In this document: in pieces, positions 9,308-19,490 of the stretch
How the letters are laid out: every line of letters starts with the position of its first letter
How positions within the stretch are numbered: the stretch's first letter is position 1
Source: Aliishimia ponticola
GTDB taxonomy: Bacteria > Pseudomonadota > Alphaproteobacteria > Rhodobacterales > Rhodobacteraceae
DNA: 64,000 bases
Reading direction: 5' to 3'
Assembly (NCBI RefSeq): GCF_004803475.1
Contig: NZ_SRKY01000003.1
Location: forward strand, 434,001-498,000
The notes under the pieces: model-generated
The model's input: only the letters and a program-made list of their open reading frames with translations
What the model was told of the DNA's origin: nothing
Databases searched by the model: none
Program-made: the position numbers and the translations under genes

Positions 9308-10192
9308 ATGCGGATTATTTGCCCGAATTGCGACGCGCAGTATGAAGTACCGGATGATATCATTCCGGAAGAAGGGCGCGACGTGCAATGTTCCAACTGC
9401 GGACAGACGTGGTTTCAGGAACACAAGGATGCCATTGCGGCCCGCACCGCATCTGAAGCGACCGAAGATGACGCGCTCGACCAACCGGATGTTCCGGCTG
9501 AGGACGAAGAGTATATCGAGACGCCCGTCGCCCCGGCGATGAGCGAGGCCAGCCGCAAGAAGCTGGACCCGGAGGTTGCGGACATCCTGCGCCAAGAGGG
9601 TGAGCGGGAAGCAGCGGCGCGCGCGGCAGACACCAGCGCCGGCGGCCTTGAGATGCAGCCCGACTTGGGCCTGCCCGACAGCGAAGACGAGGCAACGAAG
9701 CGGGCGCGTGAAGCGCGGGACCGCATGTCCAAGATCCGCGGCGAGAACCAGGAAGCACAGGCCGACCTGGCCGCGCAAGAAAGCCGCGCACCGCGCAACG
9801 CTGCGCGTGGCAGTGTTGGCGAGGCAGCCGCAACCGCTGCTGCACTGGATTCCCGGCGCGAGCTTTTGCCCGATATCGAAGAGATCAATTCTACGCTGCG
9901 CTCTACCGGCGACCGTGCTGTGGCCGGAGCCGATCTGGCACCCGACGCGCCGATCAAGGCGCGCAAGCGGCGCGGCTTCCGCCGTGGTTTCTTGATCGCG
10001 CTGGTTCTGTTCACGATTGCGGTGCTGATCTATGTCTTTGCGCCGCAAATCGCCGAAGCGTTTCCGCCTGCCAACCCTGCCCTGACTTCCTATGTCACGT
10101 GGGTGGATGGGCTGCGGTCGGGCCTTGATGCGCGCGTGCAGGAGATGCTGCAATGGCTGGATCGGGCCGCAGCGGAATCGTCGGCCAACTAA
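9308..10192 (+). CDS. zinc-ribbon (MJ0042-type) membrane-anchored protein
   Basis: The 294-residue protein begins with a zinc-ribbon domain of the MJ0042/TIGR02098 type, MRIICPNCDAQYEVPDD, followed by a second CSNC pair at about residues 30-33. An acidic, Ala-rich, probably disordered middle of some 180 residues follows. A single membrane helix at about 224-242 (GFLIALVLFTIAVLIYVF) comes next, then a short tail. Proteins of this layout are common in Alphaproteobacteria next to ftsE and of unknown function. The intergenic region of 137 bases must hold divergent promoters. Confidence 0.85.
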   Translation: MRIICPNCDAQYEVPDDIIPEEGRDVQCSNCGQTWFQEHKDAIAARTASEATEDDALDQPDVPAEDEEYIETPVAPAMSEASRKKLDPEVADILRQEGEREAAARAADTSAGGLEMQPDLGLPDSEDEATKRAREARDRMSKIRGENQEAQADLAAQESRAPRNAARGSVGEAAATAAALDSRRELLPDIEEINSTLRSTGDRAVAGADLAPDAPIKARKRRGFRRGFLIALVLFTIAVLIYVFAPQIAEAFPPANPALTSYVTWVDGLRSGLDARVQEMLQWLDRAAAESSAN

Positions 10193-10207
10193 GCCACGGC
10201 TTCAAAC

Positions 10208-12835
10208 TCAGAAACGGTCAAGCAGCCGCTTGAGGTAATCGCGCTCTTCTTCGGGGCGCTGCGTTTCTGCGGAACGGCGGCGGATTTCATCCAGAAGTTC
10301 CTGCGCCCGGCGACGTCCTTCTTCGCCTTGCAGCATGTTCTGGTCAGATCCGATGCCGCCTTCGCCACCGGAATCGCGCCCCAGCGGATCGCGGTTGTTG
10401 GTCTGCTGGTCGGTTTCGACCATGCCCTGACCTTGCTGACCATTCTGTTCCTGCTGCGCCATCATCTCACCAAGGTTGCGCATGGCGTCGCGCAGCGCAT
10501 CCATGGCGCGGCTTTGGTTATCGATTGCTTCGGCATAGTCGCGCTGGCGCAGCGCATCTTCCGCACCGTCCATTGCGCGCCCGGCCCGCTCCAGCGCGTC
10601 GCGCGCCGCATCGCCTTCGGGAGAGCCCTGCCCCGGCAGGCTGCCCTGCTGGCGACGCAGCTCGTCGCGCAGCGCCTGTTGCCGGTCCGCAAGATCCTGC
10701 GCGAGCCCTTCGCCTTCATTGCCCTGCTGGCCCGGCTGGCCTTGTTGCCCGTTCTGGCCCTGGCCTTGCGCTTCGCCCTCGCCCTGACCGCCCTGCCCTT
10801 CGTGGCTTTGGCCGCGCCCCTGATTGCCATTGCGCCCTTCGTTCCCGGCCTGATCGCCAGCTTGCGCGTTGGGATTGAACTGTTCTTGCAGATCGCGGAA
10901 TGCCTGATCGGACAGGCCTTGCTGTTCGCGCAAGGTATCGGCCAGACCGTCCATTGCCTCTTGCCCCGGATTTTGGCCCTGCCCTTGCTGGCCATTCTGC
11001 GACATACGCAGGTTTTCCAGAAGCTCCTGCAATTCCTGCAGCGCCTGCTCTGCCTCGGCCATGCGGCCCTGTTCCATCAATTCCTGAATACGGTCCATCA
11101 TGCGCTGGATGTCATCCTGCGTCATGGTCATGGAATTTTCGTTCTGCTGTTGCTGCGCGCCGGTATCGCCGTTTTCTTCGGCGTCCAATTCCGCCTGCCG
11201 CCGCATCTGGTTGAGGTAATCTTCGGTCGCCTGCCGCAATTCGCGCATCAGTTCCGCGATTTCATCGGGCGAGGCGCCGTTACGCATCGCCTCTTCCAGC
11301 CGTTCGCGCGCACGCTCAAGCCGTTCCAGCGCATCGGCCAGATCGCCCTCTTCGATTGTCAGGGCAAGGCCCCAAAGTTCCTCGGCCAGTTCTTCCTGCA
11401 TCTCGTCGGACAGGTTGAAACGGGCCAGCGTTTCCATCCGGCGGATCAGGCGGTTGACGCGCAACTGCGTGGTTTCCTTGCGGAACACATCGGCAGGGCG
11501 GTGCGCCGCGGCGCGCATGATCTGGGCCGCGCGGGCGGTGTTGTTCCGGTTCCATAGGATGTCACGGCGCATTTCGATCAAAGCGGAGGCCATCGGGTCA
11601 AAGAAGCGGCGGCCCGGCAGGACAAGCTGTTCGACCTCTGACAGACCGTTTTGTTCGGCAGAATCCAGAACGGAAAGTTGCAGCGTCACCGGCAGGTTCG
11701 CCCATGGATGCTTGGAGAAATCTTCGACCAACGCTTCTTGGAAATCGGCGCGGCTGCCCGCCAAAGGCACCGGCAGGCCCACAACCAATTGCGGGCGTTC
11801 TTCTGGCGCAAGGCTCAGCCCGTAGCGACGATCGACAGAGGCCACATCCAGCGCGATCCGGGCCTCGCCCGCTTCTACGCCGTAATCGTCTTGCGCGGTG
11901 AAGGGGATCGTCGCCTCACCCAGCGCGGCGGCTTCCACATCGCCGATCCGGGACACGGTGGGCGGCGCATCCGGCGTAACCGCGACCTCCCACGACCGGC
12001 CACCGGGGCCTGCGATCTCAATCTGGCCGGCCTGCCGGATGGTGAATTCCTGTACCGGGTCAGAGGCGGGCGGGACCTCCCCCACACGGGCCGATACCGT
12101 TTCCGCCACGGTAAGCGCGCCAAGTTCGCCATAAAGCCGCACGGTCACAAGCGTTCCTAGCGGAACCTCAAGCTGGCCAGGCTCAAGGTCGTTGAGATAC
12201 AGCGCAGGCCGCCCCGTATAGCGTGGCGGTTCCACCCAGCCTTCCCAAATCGGCCCACCAGCGGCCGTTTCCACCGATCCGGGCGCAAGGTCTGCGACCG
12301 ATCCGACGCGCCAGACAGAACCGAACAGCAGCGCGACCGCAAAAGCGACCATAGCCACAAAGCGCAACGCGTATGGATCGCGCGTTGCGGTGCGGATTTC
12401 CGGGGCGACGGGCTGCGCCCCTGCGGCACGGTCCGCCATGCGCGCCTGATGCGCGCGCCAGACAGCCGTGGACGCGGCATCGGTGTCGCCAATCGCCTGT
12501 TCGTCCATAAGTGCCCGAATCGGACGCCCTTTGAGCGACGCATCCAGCCGATCGATCGCTTCTTCACGGCTGGGCAGCCGGAATCGCCGCATCGCAAAGA
12601 CCAGCGCGGCCAGCGCGCCAAGGGTCACAAGCACCACGCTCGCCCAGACGATTTCGATGGGAACGATGTCCTGAAGACCCAGCATCAGCGCCGCAAGTGC
12701 CAGCAGAACCACGCTGAACAGCGGCCAGAGCGCGTGTACCAGACGTTCGCCAATCATCCCGGCCCGCGTCCAGATCAAAGGCCATCGCAAGGCCTTCAGA
12801 CTGCGGTGTTTGTCGTGCCGGGAGAAATTCGCCAT
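10208..12835 (-). CDS. TIGR02302 / DUF4175 family membrane protein
   Basis: The 875-residue protein matches the alphaproteobacterial TIGR02302 (DUF4175) family. Two membrane helices occur near residues 38-80 and another near 150-170, followed by a large, probably periplasmic domain. Residues 560-830 or so are exceptionally rich in Gln, Gly, Asn and Glu, with many GQ and GQGQ runs mixed with heptad-like helical segments. The function is unknown. The gene converges on the zinc-ribbon gene and lies just downstream of lysA on the same strand with a 36-base gap. Confidence 0.85.
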   Translation of the reverse strand: MANFSRHDKHRSLKALRWPLIWTRAGMIGERLVHALWPLFSVVLLALAALMLGLQDIVPIEIVWASVVLVTLGALAALVFAMRRFRLPSREEAIDRLDASLKGRPIRALMDEQAIGDTDAASTAVWRAHQARMADRAAGAQPVAPEIRTATRDPYALRFVAMVAFAVALLFGSVWRVGSVADLAPGSVETAAGGPIWEGWVEPPRYTGRPALYLNDLEPGQLEVPLGTLVTVRLYGELGALTVAETVSARVGEVPPASDPVQEFTIRQAGQIEIAGPGGRSWEVAVTPDAPPTVSRIGDVEAAALGEATIPFTAQDDYGVEAGEARIALDVASVDRRYGLSLAPEERPQLVVGLPVPLAGSRADFQEALVEDFSKHPWANLPVTLQLSVLDSAEQNGLSEVEQLVLPGRRFFDPMASALIEMRRDILWNRNNTARAAQIMRAAAHRPADVFRKETTQLRVNRLIRRMETLARFNLSDEMQEELAEELWGLALTIEEGDLADALERLERARERLEEAMRNGASPDEIAELMRELRQATEDYLNQMRRQAELDAEENGDTGAQQQQNENSMTMTQDDIQRMMDRIQELMEQGRMAEAEQALQELQELLENLRMSQNGQQGQGQNPGQEAMDGLADTLREQQGLSDQAFRDLQEQFNPNAQAGDQAGNEGRNGNQGRGQSHEGQGGQGEGEAQGQGQNGQQGQPGQQGNEGEGLAQDLADRQQALRDELRRQQGSLPGQGSPEGDAARDALERAGRAMDGAEDALRQRDYAEAIDNQSRAMDALRDAMRNLGEMMAQQEQNGQQGQGMVETDQQTNNRDPLGRDSGGEGGIGSDQNMLQGEEGRRRAQELLDEIRRRSAETQRPEEERDYLKRLLDRF

Positions 12836-12871
12836 AGGCCGCGCTCCTGTCGGGCTATTTCAAGGATAGTA

Positions 12872-14137
12872 TCATAGCCATGAAGGAATGGTATCGCGAT
12901 CAATCATTTCGTCAAAGGTCGGACGTGCGCGAATAACCGCAAATTGATCATCATGCACCAAAACCTCCGGGATCAGAGGCCGGGTGTTATATTCCGACGA
13001 CATAACGGCGCCGTAAGCCCCGGCAGAGCGGAACGCGACCAGATCGCCCGCCCCCAGCGCTGGCATCATGCGCCCTTTGGCAAAGGTATCACCGCTTTCG
13101 CAGACCGGGCCCACAACGTCATATTGGGCAAGATCGCTGCCCGGCGCAGGTTCGACCACCGGGACGATATCGTGCCATGCGTCATACATCGCGGGGCGGA
13201 TCAGGTCATTCATCGCCGCGTCGAGGATCAGGAAATTCCGGCCCTCGCCCGATTTCACATAGATCACCTTTGTCACCAAGATACCCGCATTGCCCGCGAT
13301 CAGGCGGCCCGGCTCGATTTCGATTTCGCAGCCCAGATGCCCGACCGTGCGCTGGATCACCGCCCCGTAATCGGTGGGCAGCGGCGGCGCTTCGTTGGAG
13401 CGCGCATAGGGAATGCCCAGCCCGCCACCAAGGTCGAGCCGCGTGATCTCGTGCCCATCCGCCCGCAGCGCCTCGGTAAGCTCGGCGACCTTGGTATAGG
13501 CCAGTTCGAACGGTTCGAGATCAGTCAGTTGCGATCCGATATGAACGTCGATCCCCACGACCTTCAGCCCCGGAAGGCGCGCGGCCTGGGCGTAAACGTC
13601 GCGCGCGCGGGAAATCGGGATGCCGAATTTATTCTCGGACTTGCCGGTCGCGATCTTGGCATGGGTCTTGGCGTCCACGTCGGGGTTGACCCGGATGGTG
13701 ATGGGCGCGATCAGCCCAAGCTGCGTCGCCACGGCAGAGATCACTTCCATCTCCGGCTCTGATTCCACGTTGAACTGGCGGATACCGCCGGTCAGCGCGG
13801 TGCGGATCTCACCTTCGGTTTTGCCGACACCGGAAAACACGATCTTTTCGCCCGGCACGCCAGCGGCCTTGGCACGCCGGTATTCGCCTTCGGAAACGAC
13901 ATCCATGCCCGCGCCGGCCTCTGCCAGCGTTTTCAGGATTGCCTGGTTCGAGGCGGCTTTCATCGCGTAGCAGACCAGATGCGGCCCCCAATCCAGCGCT
14001 TCGTCGAAGAGCTTGAAATGGCGCAGAAGCGTCGCGGTGGAGTATACATAGAAGGGCGTGCCGACAGCCGAGGCGATTTCGGCTATGGGAACGTTTTCGG
14101 CATGGAGAGCGCCGTCGCGATAGAGAAAATGATCCAT
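12872..14137 (-). CDS. lysA: diaminopimelate decarboxylase
   Basis: The 421-residue PLP enzyme makes L-lysine from meso-diaminopimelate, the last step of lysine biosynthesis. The PLP lysine is in VCYAMKAASNQAIL. The phosphate-binding glycine loop is LDLGGGLGIPY, and the C-terminal substrate motif is GPVCESGDTFAKGR. The length is normal for the family. The order argH, small lipoprotein, lysA resembles the conserved Rhodobacterales arrangement, but here two further genes and a repeat element intervene. Confidence 0.96.
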   Translation of the reverse strand: MDHFLYRDGALHAENVPIAEIASAVGTPFYVYSTATLLRHFKLFDEALDWGPHLVCYAMKAASNQAILKTLAEAGAGMDVVSEGEYRRAKAAGVPGEKIVFSGVGKTEGEIRTALTGGIRQFNVESEPEMEVISAVATQLGLIAPITIRVNPDVDAKTHAKIATGKSENKFGIPISRARDVYAQAARLPGLKVVGIDVHIGSQLTDLEPFELAYTKVAELTEALRADGHEITRLDLGGGLGIPYARSNEAPPLPTDYGAVIQRTVGHLGCEIEIEPGRLIAGNAGILVTKVIYVKSGEGRNFLILDAAMNDLIRPAMYDAWHDIVPVVEPAPGSDLAQYDVVGPVCESGDTFAKGRMMPALGAGDLVAFRSAGAYGAVMSSEYNTRPLIPEVLVHDDQFAVIRARPTFDEMIDRDTIPSWL

Positions 14138-14259
14138 ATCCGCCGATTACGCGGAATGCCCCCTTGGTGCAATCATCCGATTGTGCGGTGCGTGGCGCAA
14201 AGACAGGAGCGCCGCGACCAGATTGCCGGCTGCGCCGACGCCTTTTCTGGTTCATGAAT

Positions 14260-14309
14260 GAGGGGCGTTGCCCCTCAAACTCCCCAAAGTATTTCGAAAC
14301 AGGCGAAAG
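14260..14309 (+). repeat. dispersed hairpin element, copy A
   Basis: A 7-base stem (14260-14266 with 14270-14276) is followed by a conserved tail containing AAAGTATTT, then GAAACAGGCGAA. The same arrangement occurs in inverted orientation at 55659-55716. This copy lies in the 207-base gap between lysA and the ATP-grasp gene. The remainder of that gap shows nothing else recognisable apart from a TTCATGAA palindrome at 14252-14259. Confidence 0.7.
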
Positions 14310-14344
14310 CGCGAATCAAGGCGGTGGCGGTGTTTGCGTTGGGG

Positions 14345-15538
14345 TTATGATTTCTTGGCCGCTTGGCGGGCATTGAAGACCTCGATCCTGCTGCTCAGGA
14401 TGCGTTGGCTTTCAGCGGCGGCGGCTTCGAAACGTGGCAGGAAATCGGGATTTCGGATGCCACGGTCCGCAGCCAGTTGATAGAGCGCGTGGAATGGGTT
14501 GTCATTTGCCTCGATGATGATCGGGCCATCCTGGGCCATGCCGATATCCCAGCCGATCACGCCGAATTCGGGGAACAGGCCATGTGCCTTGACGGCAATG
14601 TCGTGCAGGCGCTGCCAGTGGGGGATTTGCAGGCCCTCGAAGGCGACGCCTGATGCGGGATGTTTTTCCACTTGCCCGTAATCTGGCCCGGCGCCCTGGG
14701 CGCAGCGGGTCACTTTTCCCTCTGCGTCGATCTGCGCGATCATCGAACCGTCTTGCCAGTAATTATCCGACATGGCGCGCGGCGAGGGGATTTTCCAGAT
14801 CGTGTAGAGAGGCGCGATTCCGTCCGCGTCGCGCAGGGTCACGACGCGCAGGGTGCCCACAGCGGCGCCAGTCACATTCGCCAGTGTTTCATGTTGTTCG
14901 ATCGCCGATTGCAGCAGGAACCCTTCGGGGTATTCCGAGATGACCTCTTGCGAGAACGCGCCCAGATCGACCCGTTTTCCATTGCCCAGATGCAGCAACC
15001 CGGCTTCTTGATCGACGGACATGATCAGGACCGAACCGACCGAACCAGACCCTTCGACAGGCTTGCCGAAAAGCGGATAGGTGGCGCGCGTGCGCAGGAA
15101 ATCGGCCACGTCGCGCGGTTGCCGCAGCGCTGGAATATCGCCAAGGTGGCGTGCGCTGTGGATTACCGCCTGCGTTTCGGTTGCGGGCAGTCCAAGCGAG
15201 CGCAGCAATTGGGTATACAGCACCTTGTCGCGCACAAAGCCGCGCGAGACGGTCAGCTTCATCGGGCTGGCTGCGACGTTCAGGTCATAAGACCCTGTGC
15301 GCCCGACGAATTCGCGCTTTTGTTCGGTCGAGAAATCCGGGCGGAACGCCCCCGTGGACACATATTCATGCGCTGCCAGCTTGCCCGGACCATAGCGCAG
15401 GCCAAAAATCTCGCGCATTTGACGGAGCGGCGACACGCCATATTCCCGCGCGATGCGCACCATGGTTTCGGCGGCCGGCGGCTTGGGGGCTTTGGGTGCG
15501 GCCAACAGGGATTTGTCCAGAGTGGCAGAAGCGGTCAC
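14345..15538 (-). CDS. sugar-transfer-associated ATP-grasp protein
   Basis: The protein of about 397 residues resembles the ATPgrasp_ST (sugar-transfer-associated ATP-grasp) family. Relatives lie in polysaccharide and cell-envelope loci and probably ligate a carboxylate to an amine or thiol. Visible ATP-grasp features are the lysine in YPLFGKPVEGSGSVGS and the metal-binding C-terminal FGVIGWDIGMAQDGPIIIEAN. The start at 15538 (GTG) is chosen because a GAGGAG ribosome binding site lies 9 bases upstream. A TTG at 15598 would add 20 residues. The substrate is unknown. Confidence 0.8.
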   Translation of the reverse strand: MTASATLDKSLLAAPKAPKPPAAETMVRIAREYGVSPLRQMREIFGLRYGPGKLAAHEYVSTGAFRPDFSTEQKREFVGRTGSYDLNVAASPMKLTVSRGFVRDKVLYTQLLRSLGLPATETQAVIHSARHLGDIPALRQPRDVADFLRTRATYPLFGKPVEGSGSVGSVLIMSVDQEAGLLHLGNGKRVDLGAFSQEVISEYPEGFLLQSAIEQHETLANVTGAAVGTLRVVTLRDADGIAPLYTIWKIPSPRAMSDNYWQDGSMIAQIDAEGKVTRCAQGAGPDYGQVEKHPASGVAFEGLQIPHWQRLHDIAVKAHGLFPEFGVIGWDIGMAQDGPIIIEANDNPFHALYQLAADRGIRNPDFLPRFEAAAAESQRILSSRIEVFNARQAAKKS

Positions 15539-15628
15539 GGTCACGAACTCCTCGGGCGATTGCGGTCGAGGGCGTTGGTAGCGGGCGATAATGGTCAAAT
15601 TGAGGCGCGATTGTTTCGGATTTTGGGG

Positions 15629-15949
15629 TTAATCGCGGGATCCGCCGGGATTGGAGCGGAGGAACAAATAGAGCGGCAGACCGCAGCTGACACCGATGCA
15701 GAAGGTTGCAGGGATCGCCAACAGCCGGGCCCATGCACGGGTTTGTGCGGTTTCGATGAGAACCCAGAGCGTGAGCGCAATCGCGGCAATCGTCAGATCC
15801 CAGACCAGCCCGGACGTGGCGTCATTGGCGTGCCATGCCTCGACCATCGCCATCAGCGACCAGCCATTGGCCTGAAACCAAGCGATGAAATAGGCCATCG
15901 GATGGATCGCGCCCCAGATCGCAAGCGCCAGCCAAAGCCAGCGGAGCAT
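15629..15949 (-). CDS. small membrane protein, DUF2834-like
   Basis: The 106-residue protein has three predicted membrane helices and resembles DUF2834 proteins of unknown function. The start MLRWLWLALAIWG at 15949 lies one base after the stop of the small lipoprotein gene, so the two are co-transcribed with argH. Extending the start upstream would only overlap the lipoprotein gene in another frame. Confidence 0.7.
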   Translation of the reverse strand: MLRWLWLALAIWGAIHPMAYFIAWFQANGWSLMAMVEAWHANDATSGLVWDLTIAAIALTLWVLIETAQTRAWARLLAIPATFCIGVSCGLPLYLFLRSNPGGSRD

Positions 15950-15950
15950 G

Positions 15951-16133
15951 TCAGAAAATCCGTCCCAGAGACAGGTTCCACGGCCCCTTGCGCACGCCCA
16001 CGGACCCGCCGGCGTGAACGCCGCCCGTGGAAACGCCGACATTGAGATTGGCCGTGGGTTTCACCGGGTCGCCATCCGCGCCGCATGCGGCGATCAGGCT
16101 GACCGTGGCGAGGGCGAGGGCAAGGCGTGTCAT
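15951..16133 (-). CDS. small lipoprotein downstream of argH
   Basis: This 60-residue protein has a lipoprotein signal peptide with a lipobox at LIAAC (cysteine 17). The mature part is a short Gly/Val-rich tail with [17 protein letters not shown]. The ATG overlaps the argH stop as TGATG. A tiny lipoprotein at this position after argH is a recurring feature of Rhodobacteraceae. The function is unknown. Confidence 0.85.
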   Translation of the reverse strand: MTRLALALATVSLIAACGADGDPVKPTANLNVGVSTGGVHAGGSVGVRKGPWNLSLGRIF

Positions 16134-17521
16134 CCAAGGGTCTCCTTCCAGCGGGCCACCTGTGCGTGCACGCAGGAAGGGGCCGTTCCCCCATAAGATA
16201 TACGCGATGCCACCGAATTTTCCACGGTGAGGACATCGAACACATTCCCCGTGATGCCGTCATGGACGGATTTCATGTCCTCCAGCGAAAGGTCCGGCAG
16301 GTCACATCCCTTTTGCTCGGCCAAGGCGACGAGACTACCGGTGATATGGTGCGCCTCGCGGAACGGCAGGCCCAGAACGCGCACCAGCCAATCGGCAAGA
16401 TCGGTCGCGGTCGAGAAACCCGACCCCGCCGCGGCGGCCAGTTGGTCCCGGTTGCCCGTCATATCGCGCACCATGCCTTCCATCGCGGCCAGCGCCAGCA
16501 TCAGGTTGTCGGCGGCGTCGAAGGTCTGTTCCTTATCTTCCTGCATATCCTTGGAATAGGTCAGCGGCAGGCCCTTCATCACGATCAGCAGCGCGGTCTG
16601 CGCACCGAAAATCCTGGCGACCTTGGCGCGGATAAGTTCCGCCGCGTCCGGGTTCTTTTTCTGCGGCATGATCGACGAGCCGGTCGAAAAACTGTCCGAC
16701 AGGGTCACGAACCGGAATTGCGCCGAGGACCAGATCACCAGTTCTTCGGCCAGACGGCTCAGGTGCATCGCACAGATCGACGCCGCGCCAAGAAATTCCA
16801 GCGCAAAGTCGCGGTCCGCAACGGCATCCAGCGAGTTCGCCATCGGGCGGTCGAACCGCAACGCCTGCGCGGTCATCTCGCGGTCGATCGGGAAGGAAGT
16901 CCCGGCGAGGGCCGCCGCACCAAGGGGCGATTCGTTCATGCGCACGCGCGCGTCGCGGAAACGGGCGGCGTCGCGACCCAGCATTTCAACATAGGCCATC
17001 ATATGGTGGCCCCATGTGACAGGCTGCGCGGTTTGCAGATGGGTAAAACCCGGCATGACCCAATCGGCGCCGATCTCGGCCTGCGACAGCAGCGCGCGTT
17101 GCAATGCTTCGATGCCCGAGATCGCGGCGTCGGCCTGATCGCGCACCCACATCCGAAAGTCGAGCGCGACCTGATCGTTGCGCGACCGGGCGGTGTGCAG
17201 GCGACCTGCGGGTTCGCCAATCAGGTCTTTCAGGCGGGCTTCGACATTCATGTGAATATCTTCCAGCGCGGCAGAAAATTCGAACGCGCCGCCTTCGATC
17301 TCTGACAAGACCGTGAGCAGCCCTTCCCGAATGGCCTCAGCGTCGCTATCCGTAATGATGCCTGTGGCGGCCAACATGGCGGCATGGGCACGAGAGCCCT
17401 CGATGTCCTGCGCGGCGAGCCTCTGGTCGAAGGAAATGGAAGCGTTGATCGCCTCCATGATCGCATCGACCCCGGCGCTGAAACGTCCGCCCCACATCTG
17501 GTTTGCGCTCTTGTTGGTCAT
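16130..17521 (-). CDS. argH: argininosuccinate lyase
   Basis: The 463-residue enzyme splits argininosuccinate into arginine and fumarate, the final step of arginine biosynthesis. The N-terminal MWGGRF and [15 protein letters not shown] motifs are visible. The fumarase/aspartase-superfamily signature is [15 protein letters not shown]. The start at 17521 ([12 protein letters not shown]) gives the usual family length; an upstream in-frame extension would cover the divergent thioredoxin gene. Only 24 bases separate the two divergent starts. Confidence 0.96.
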   Translation of the reverse strand: MTNKSANQMWGGRFSAGVDAIMEAINASISFDQRLAAQDIEGSRAHAAMLAATGIITDSDAEAIREGLLTVLSEIEGGAFEFSAALEDIHMNVEARLKDLIGEPAGRLHTARSRNDQVALDFRMWVRDQADAAISGIEALQRALLSQAEIGADWVMPGFTHLQTAQPVTWGHHMMAYVEMLGRDAARFRDARVRMNESPLGAAALAGTSFPIDREMTAQALRFDRPMANSLDAVADRDFALEFLGAASICAMHLSRLAEELVIWSSAQFRFVTLSDSFSTGSSIMPQKKNPDAAELIRAKVARIFGAQTALLIVMKGLPLTYSKDMQEDKEQTFDAADNLMLALAAMEGMVRDMTGNRDQLAAAAGSGFSTATDLADWLVRVLGLPFREAHHITGSLVALAEQKGCDLPDLSLEDMKSVHDGITGNVFDVLTVENSVASRISYGGTAPSCVHAQVARWKETLG

Positions 17522-17545
17522 GGCCCCGTGCCCCCTGGAGGAAAG

Positions 17546-18109
17546 ATGAAACGTCTTCTTGTCGCTGCTCTTTATCTGTCTATCGGAATGGGTGCCAGCC
17601 CCGCGCTTGCCGATCTGGAGGCCGCCGCCGCCGCCCGTGACGGCGACATGAAAAAGCTGGTGATCCATTCAGAGCCAAAGCCAGCCGGAACAGCGGCATT
17701 TCAGCTTGCGGACGGCGCGGGCGAAGGCACGCTGGAGGATTATCGCGGCAAGGTCGTTCTGCTGAACTTCTGGGCAACGTGGTGCGCGCCCTGCCGCAAG
17801 GAGATGCCCATGCTGTCAGAGCTGCAAAGCACGTTCGGCGGCGACGATTTCGAGGTCGTGACCATCGCCACCGGGCGCAATTCTCCGGCCGGGATCAAGA
17901 AATTCTTTGACGAAATCGGCGTGACCAACCTGCCCCGCCACCAGGACCCGCGCCAAAAGCTGGCCTCGCAGATGGCGATCCTTGGCCTGCCGATCACCGT
18001 GATCCTTGACCGCGACGGCAACGAGATCGCACGGCTGCGCGGTGACGCGGACTGGTCTTCGGACAGCGCCAAAGCGGTGCTGCGCGCGCTTCTTCCAGCA
18101 GAAAGCTGA
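17546..18109 (+). CDS. TlpA-like periplasmic thioredoxin
   Basis: The 187-residue protein has a cleavable signal peptide ending near residue 22 (ASPALA). Its thioredoxin fold has a redox-active WATWCAPC motif (C80/C83) and a cis-proline region [11 protein letters not shown]. It probably reduces disulfides in the periplasm, for example during cytochrome c maturation. A GGAGG ribosome binding site lies just upstream of the ATG at 17546. A TlpA gene divergent from argH is an arrangement I associate with Rhodobacterales. Confidence 0.9.
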   Translation: MKRLLVAALYLSIGMGASPALADLEAAAAARDGDMKKLVIHSEPKPAGTAAFQLADGAGEGTLEDYRGKVVLLNFWATWCAPCRKEMPMLSELQSTFGGDDFEVVTIATGRNSPAGIKKFFDEIGVTNLPRHQDPRQKLASQMAILGLPITVILDRDGNEIARLRGDADWSSDSAKAVLRALLPAES

Positions 18110-18171
18110 CGTAACGCCTGTCTTGACGAACGGCGCCTCACGACGCGCAATAGGTGGCACAGGAGGGAGAT

Positions 18172-18564
18172 GTGCCGCTCGAATTGCTTTTGATCCTTGT
18201 CGTCGGCGGAATTGCCGCCGTGACGTTGGTGCTGCATCTGCTGGGACTGAGCGACGTGCCTGCGCTGGATGCGGCGCAGGCCAAGGCGGCATGGGACCGC
18301 GAATATCCCGCTGATCCCGCGATTCATTGCACCCCGACCCCCAATGCGCGTGCCGCGTTGATCCGCACCCAAAATGGCCAACGTGGCCTTGTGTGGCGGT
18401 TCGGGGCGGACACGGTTGCACATCCCCTTTCCCAATACCGGATCACCGAAACACCAACGGGCCTGACGGTGCGGTTTCGCGATTATGCCACGCCATCCGT
18501 GCATGTGCCGCTGCCAGCTCAGGTCCGCGCCGCCTGGAAACAAGAATTGGAACCTGCCGGATGA
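18172..18564 (+). CDS. hypothetical membrane-anchored protein, GTG start
   Basis: The 130-residue protein has one N-terminal membrane helix (residues 4-25, LLLILVVGGIAAVTLVLHLL). A soluble domain of about 100 residues contains RTQNGQRGLVWRFGAD, and no family is recognised. The GTG at 18172 is chosen because AGGAGGG lies four bases before it. A GTG 18 bases further up lies upstream of that ribosome binding site. The stop overlaps the next start by four bases (ATGA), so the two genes are coupled. Confidence 0.75.
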   Translation: MPLELLLILVVGGIAAVTLVLHLLGLSDVPALDAAQAKAAWDREYPADPAIHCTPTPNARAALIRTQNGQRGLVWRFGADTVAHPLSQYRITETPTGLTVRFRDYATPSVHVPLPAQVRAAWKQELEPAG

Positions 18565-19490
18565 CCGATCTGAGCTACCCCGACGTGGTGCAACTTGCCG
18601 TGCCGTTCTTTATCGCCGCCATTGCCATCGAACTGGCGTGGATCGTCATCAAGGGACGCGGCGGGCGCTATGAAACCCGCGATGCGGTCACTTCGCTGAT
18701 CATGGGTGCGGGAAATGTGGCCTCGGGCCTCGTGCTCGGCTTTGTGGCTTATGGGTTCTTCATGGCGCTCTGGACGCTCACCCCGCTGGATCTTGGCACA
18801 GGCTGGTGGGCTTTGCTGCTGTGCTTCGTGCTGGATGATCTGCGCTATTACTGGGTCCACCGGTTTGGCCACCGCATCCGCTGGGTCTGGGCCTCGCACG
18901 TCAATCACCATTCCAGCCAACACTACAATCTGACCACGGCGCTGCGGCAGACATGGACGGGCACCTTCACCTTCATGATGGTCGTGCGCGCGCCGCTGAT
19001 CTTGCTGGGGTTCCACCCCGCGATGGTGCTGTTCTGCGGCGGGCTGAACCTGATCTATCAGTTTTGGATTCACACCGAAGCCATTGGAAAGATGCCAAAA
19101 TGGTTCGAGGCAGTGATGAACACCCCATCCCATCACAGGGTCCACCATGGACGCAATCCGCGTTACCTCGACAGCAATTACGCAGGCGTTTTCATCGTCT
19201 GGGACAAGCTTTTCGGAACTTTCGTGCCGGAACTCGACGAGGAAAAACCCGATTTCGGGCTTGTGCATAACATCGGCAGCTTCAACCCGATCCGTGTCGC
19301 GTTTCACGAATGGGTGGGCATTTTCCGCGACGTGACCCAGCGCGGAATTTCCATGCGCGACAGGCTGTTATATGCCGTTGCTCCACCGGGGTGGAGCCAT
19401 GATGGCTCACGCGGGACATCGGAGGAAATCCAGGCCGATCACCTGCGCCGCCACCCGGAAGATCGCGGCACGCCCGGCTTCAAAGGCTAG
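18561..19490 (+). CDS. sterol desaturase / fatty acid hydroxylase family protein
   Basis: The 309-residue integral membrane protein belongs to the di-iron fatty acid hydroxylase superfamily. The histidine clusters are visible as HRFGH, HVNHH and HRVHH, which bind the two irons. Membrane helices flank them. Bacterial relatives act on carotenoids, sterol-like lipids or ether lipids; the substrate cannot be told here. The ATG overlaps the preceding stop by four bases. Confidence 0.9.
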   Translation: MTDLSYPDVVQLAVPFFIAAIAIELAWIVIKGRGGRYETRDAVTSLIMGAGNVASGLVLGFVAYGFFMALWTLTPLDLGTGWWALLLCFVLDDLRYYWVHRFGHRIRWVWASHVNHHSSQHYNLTTALRQTWTGTFTFMMVVRAPLILLGFHPAMVLFCGGLNLIYQFWIHTEAIGKMPKWFEAVMNTPSHHRVHHGRNPRYLDSNYAGVFIVWDKLFGTFVPELDEEKPDFGLVHNIGSFNPIRVAFHEWVGIFRDVTQRGISMRDRLLYAVAPPGWSHDGSRGTSEEIQADHLRRHPEDRGTPGFKG

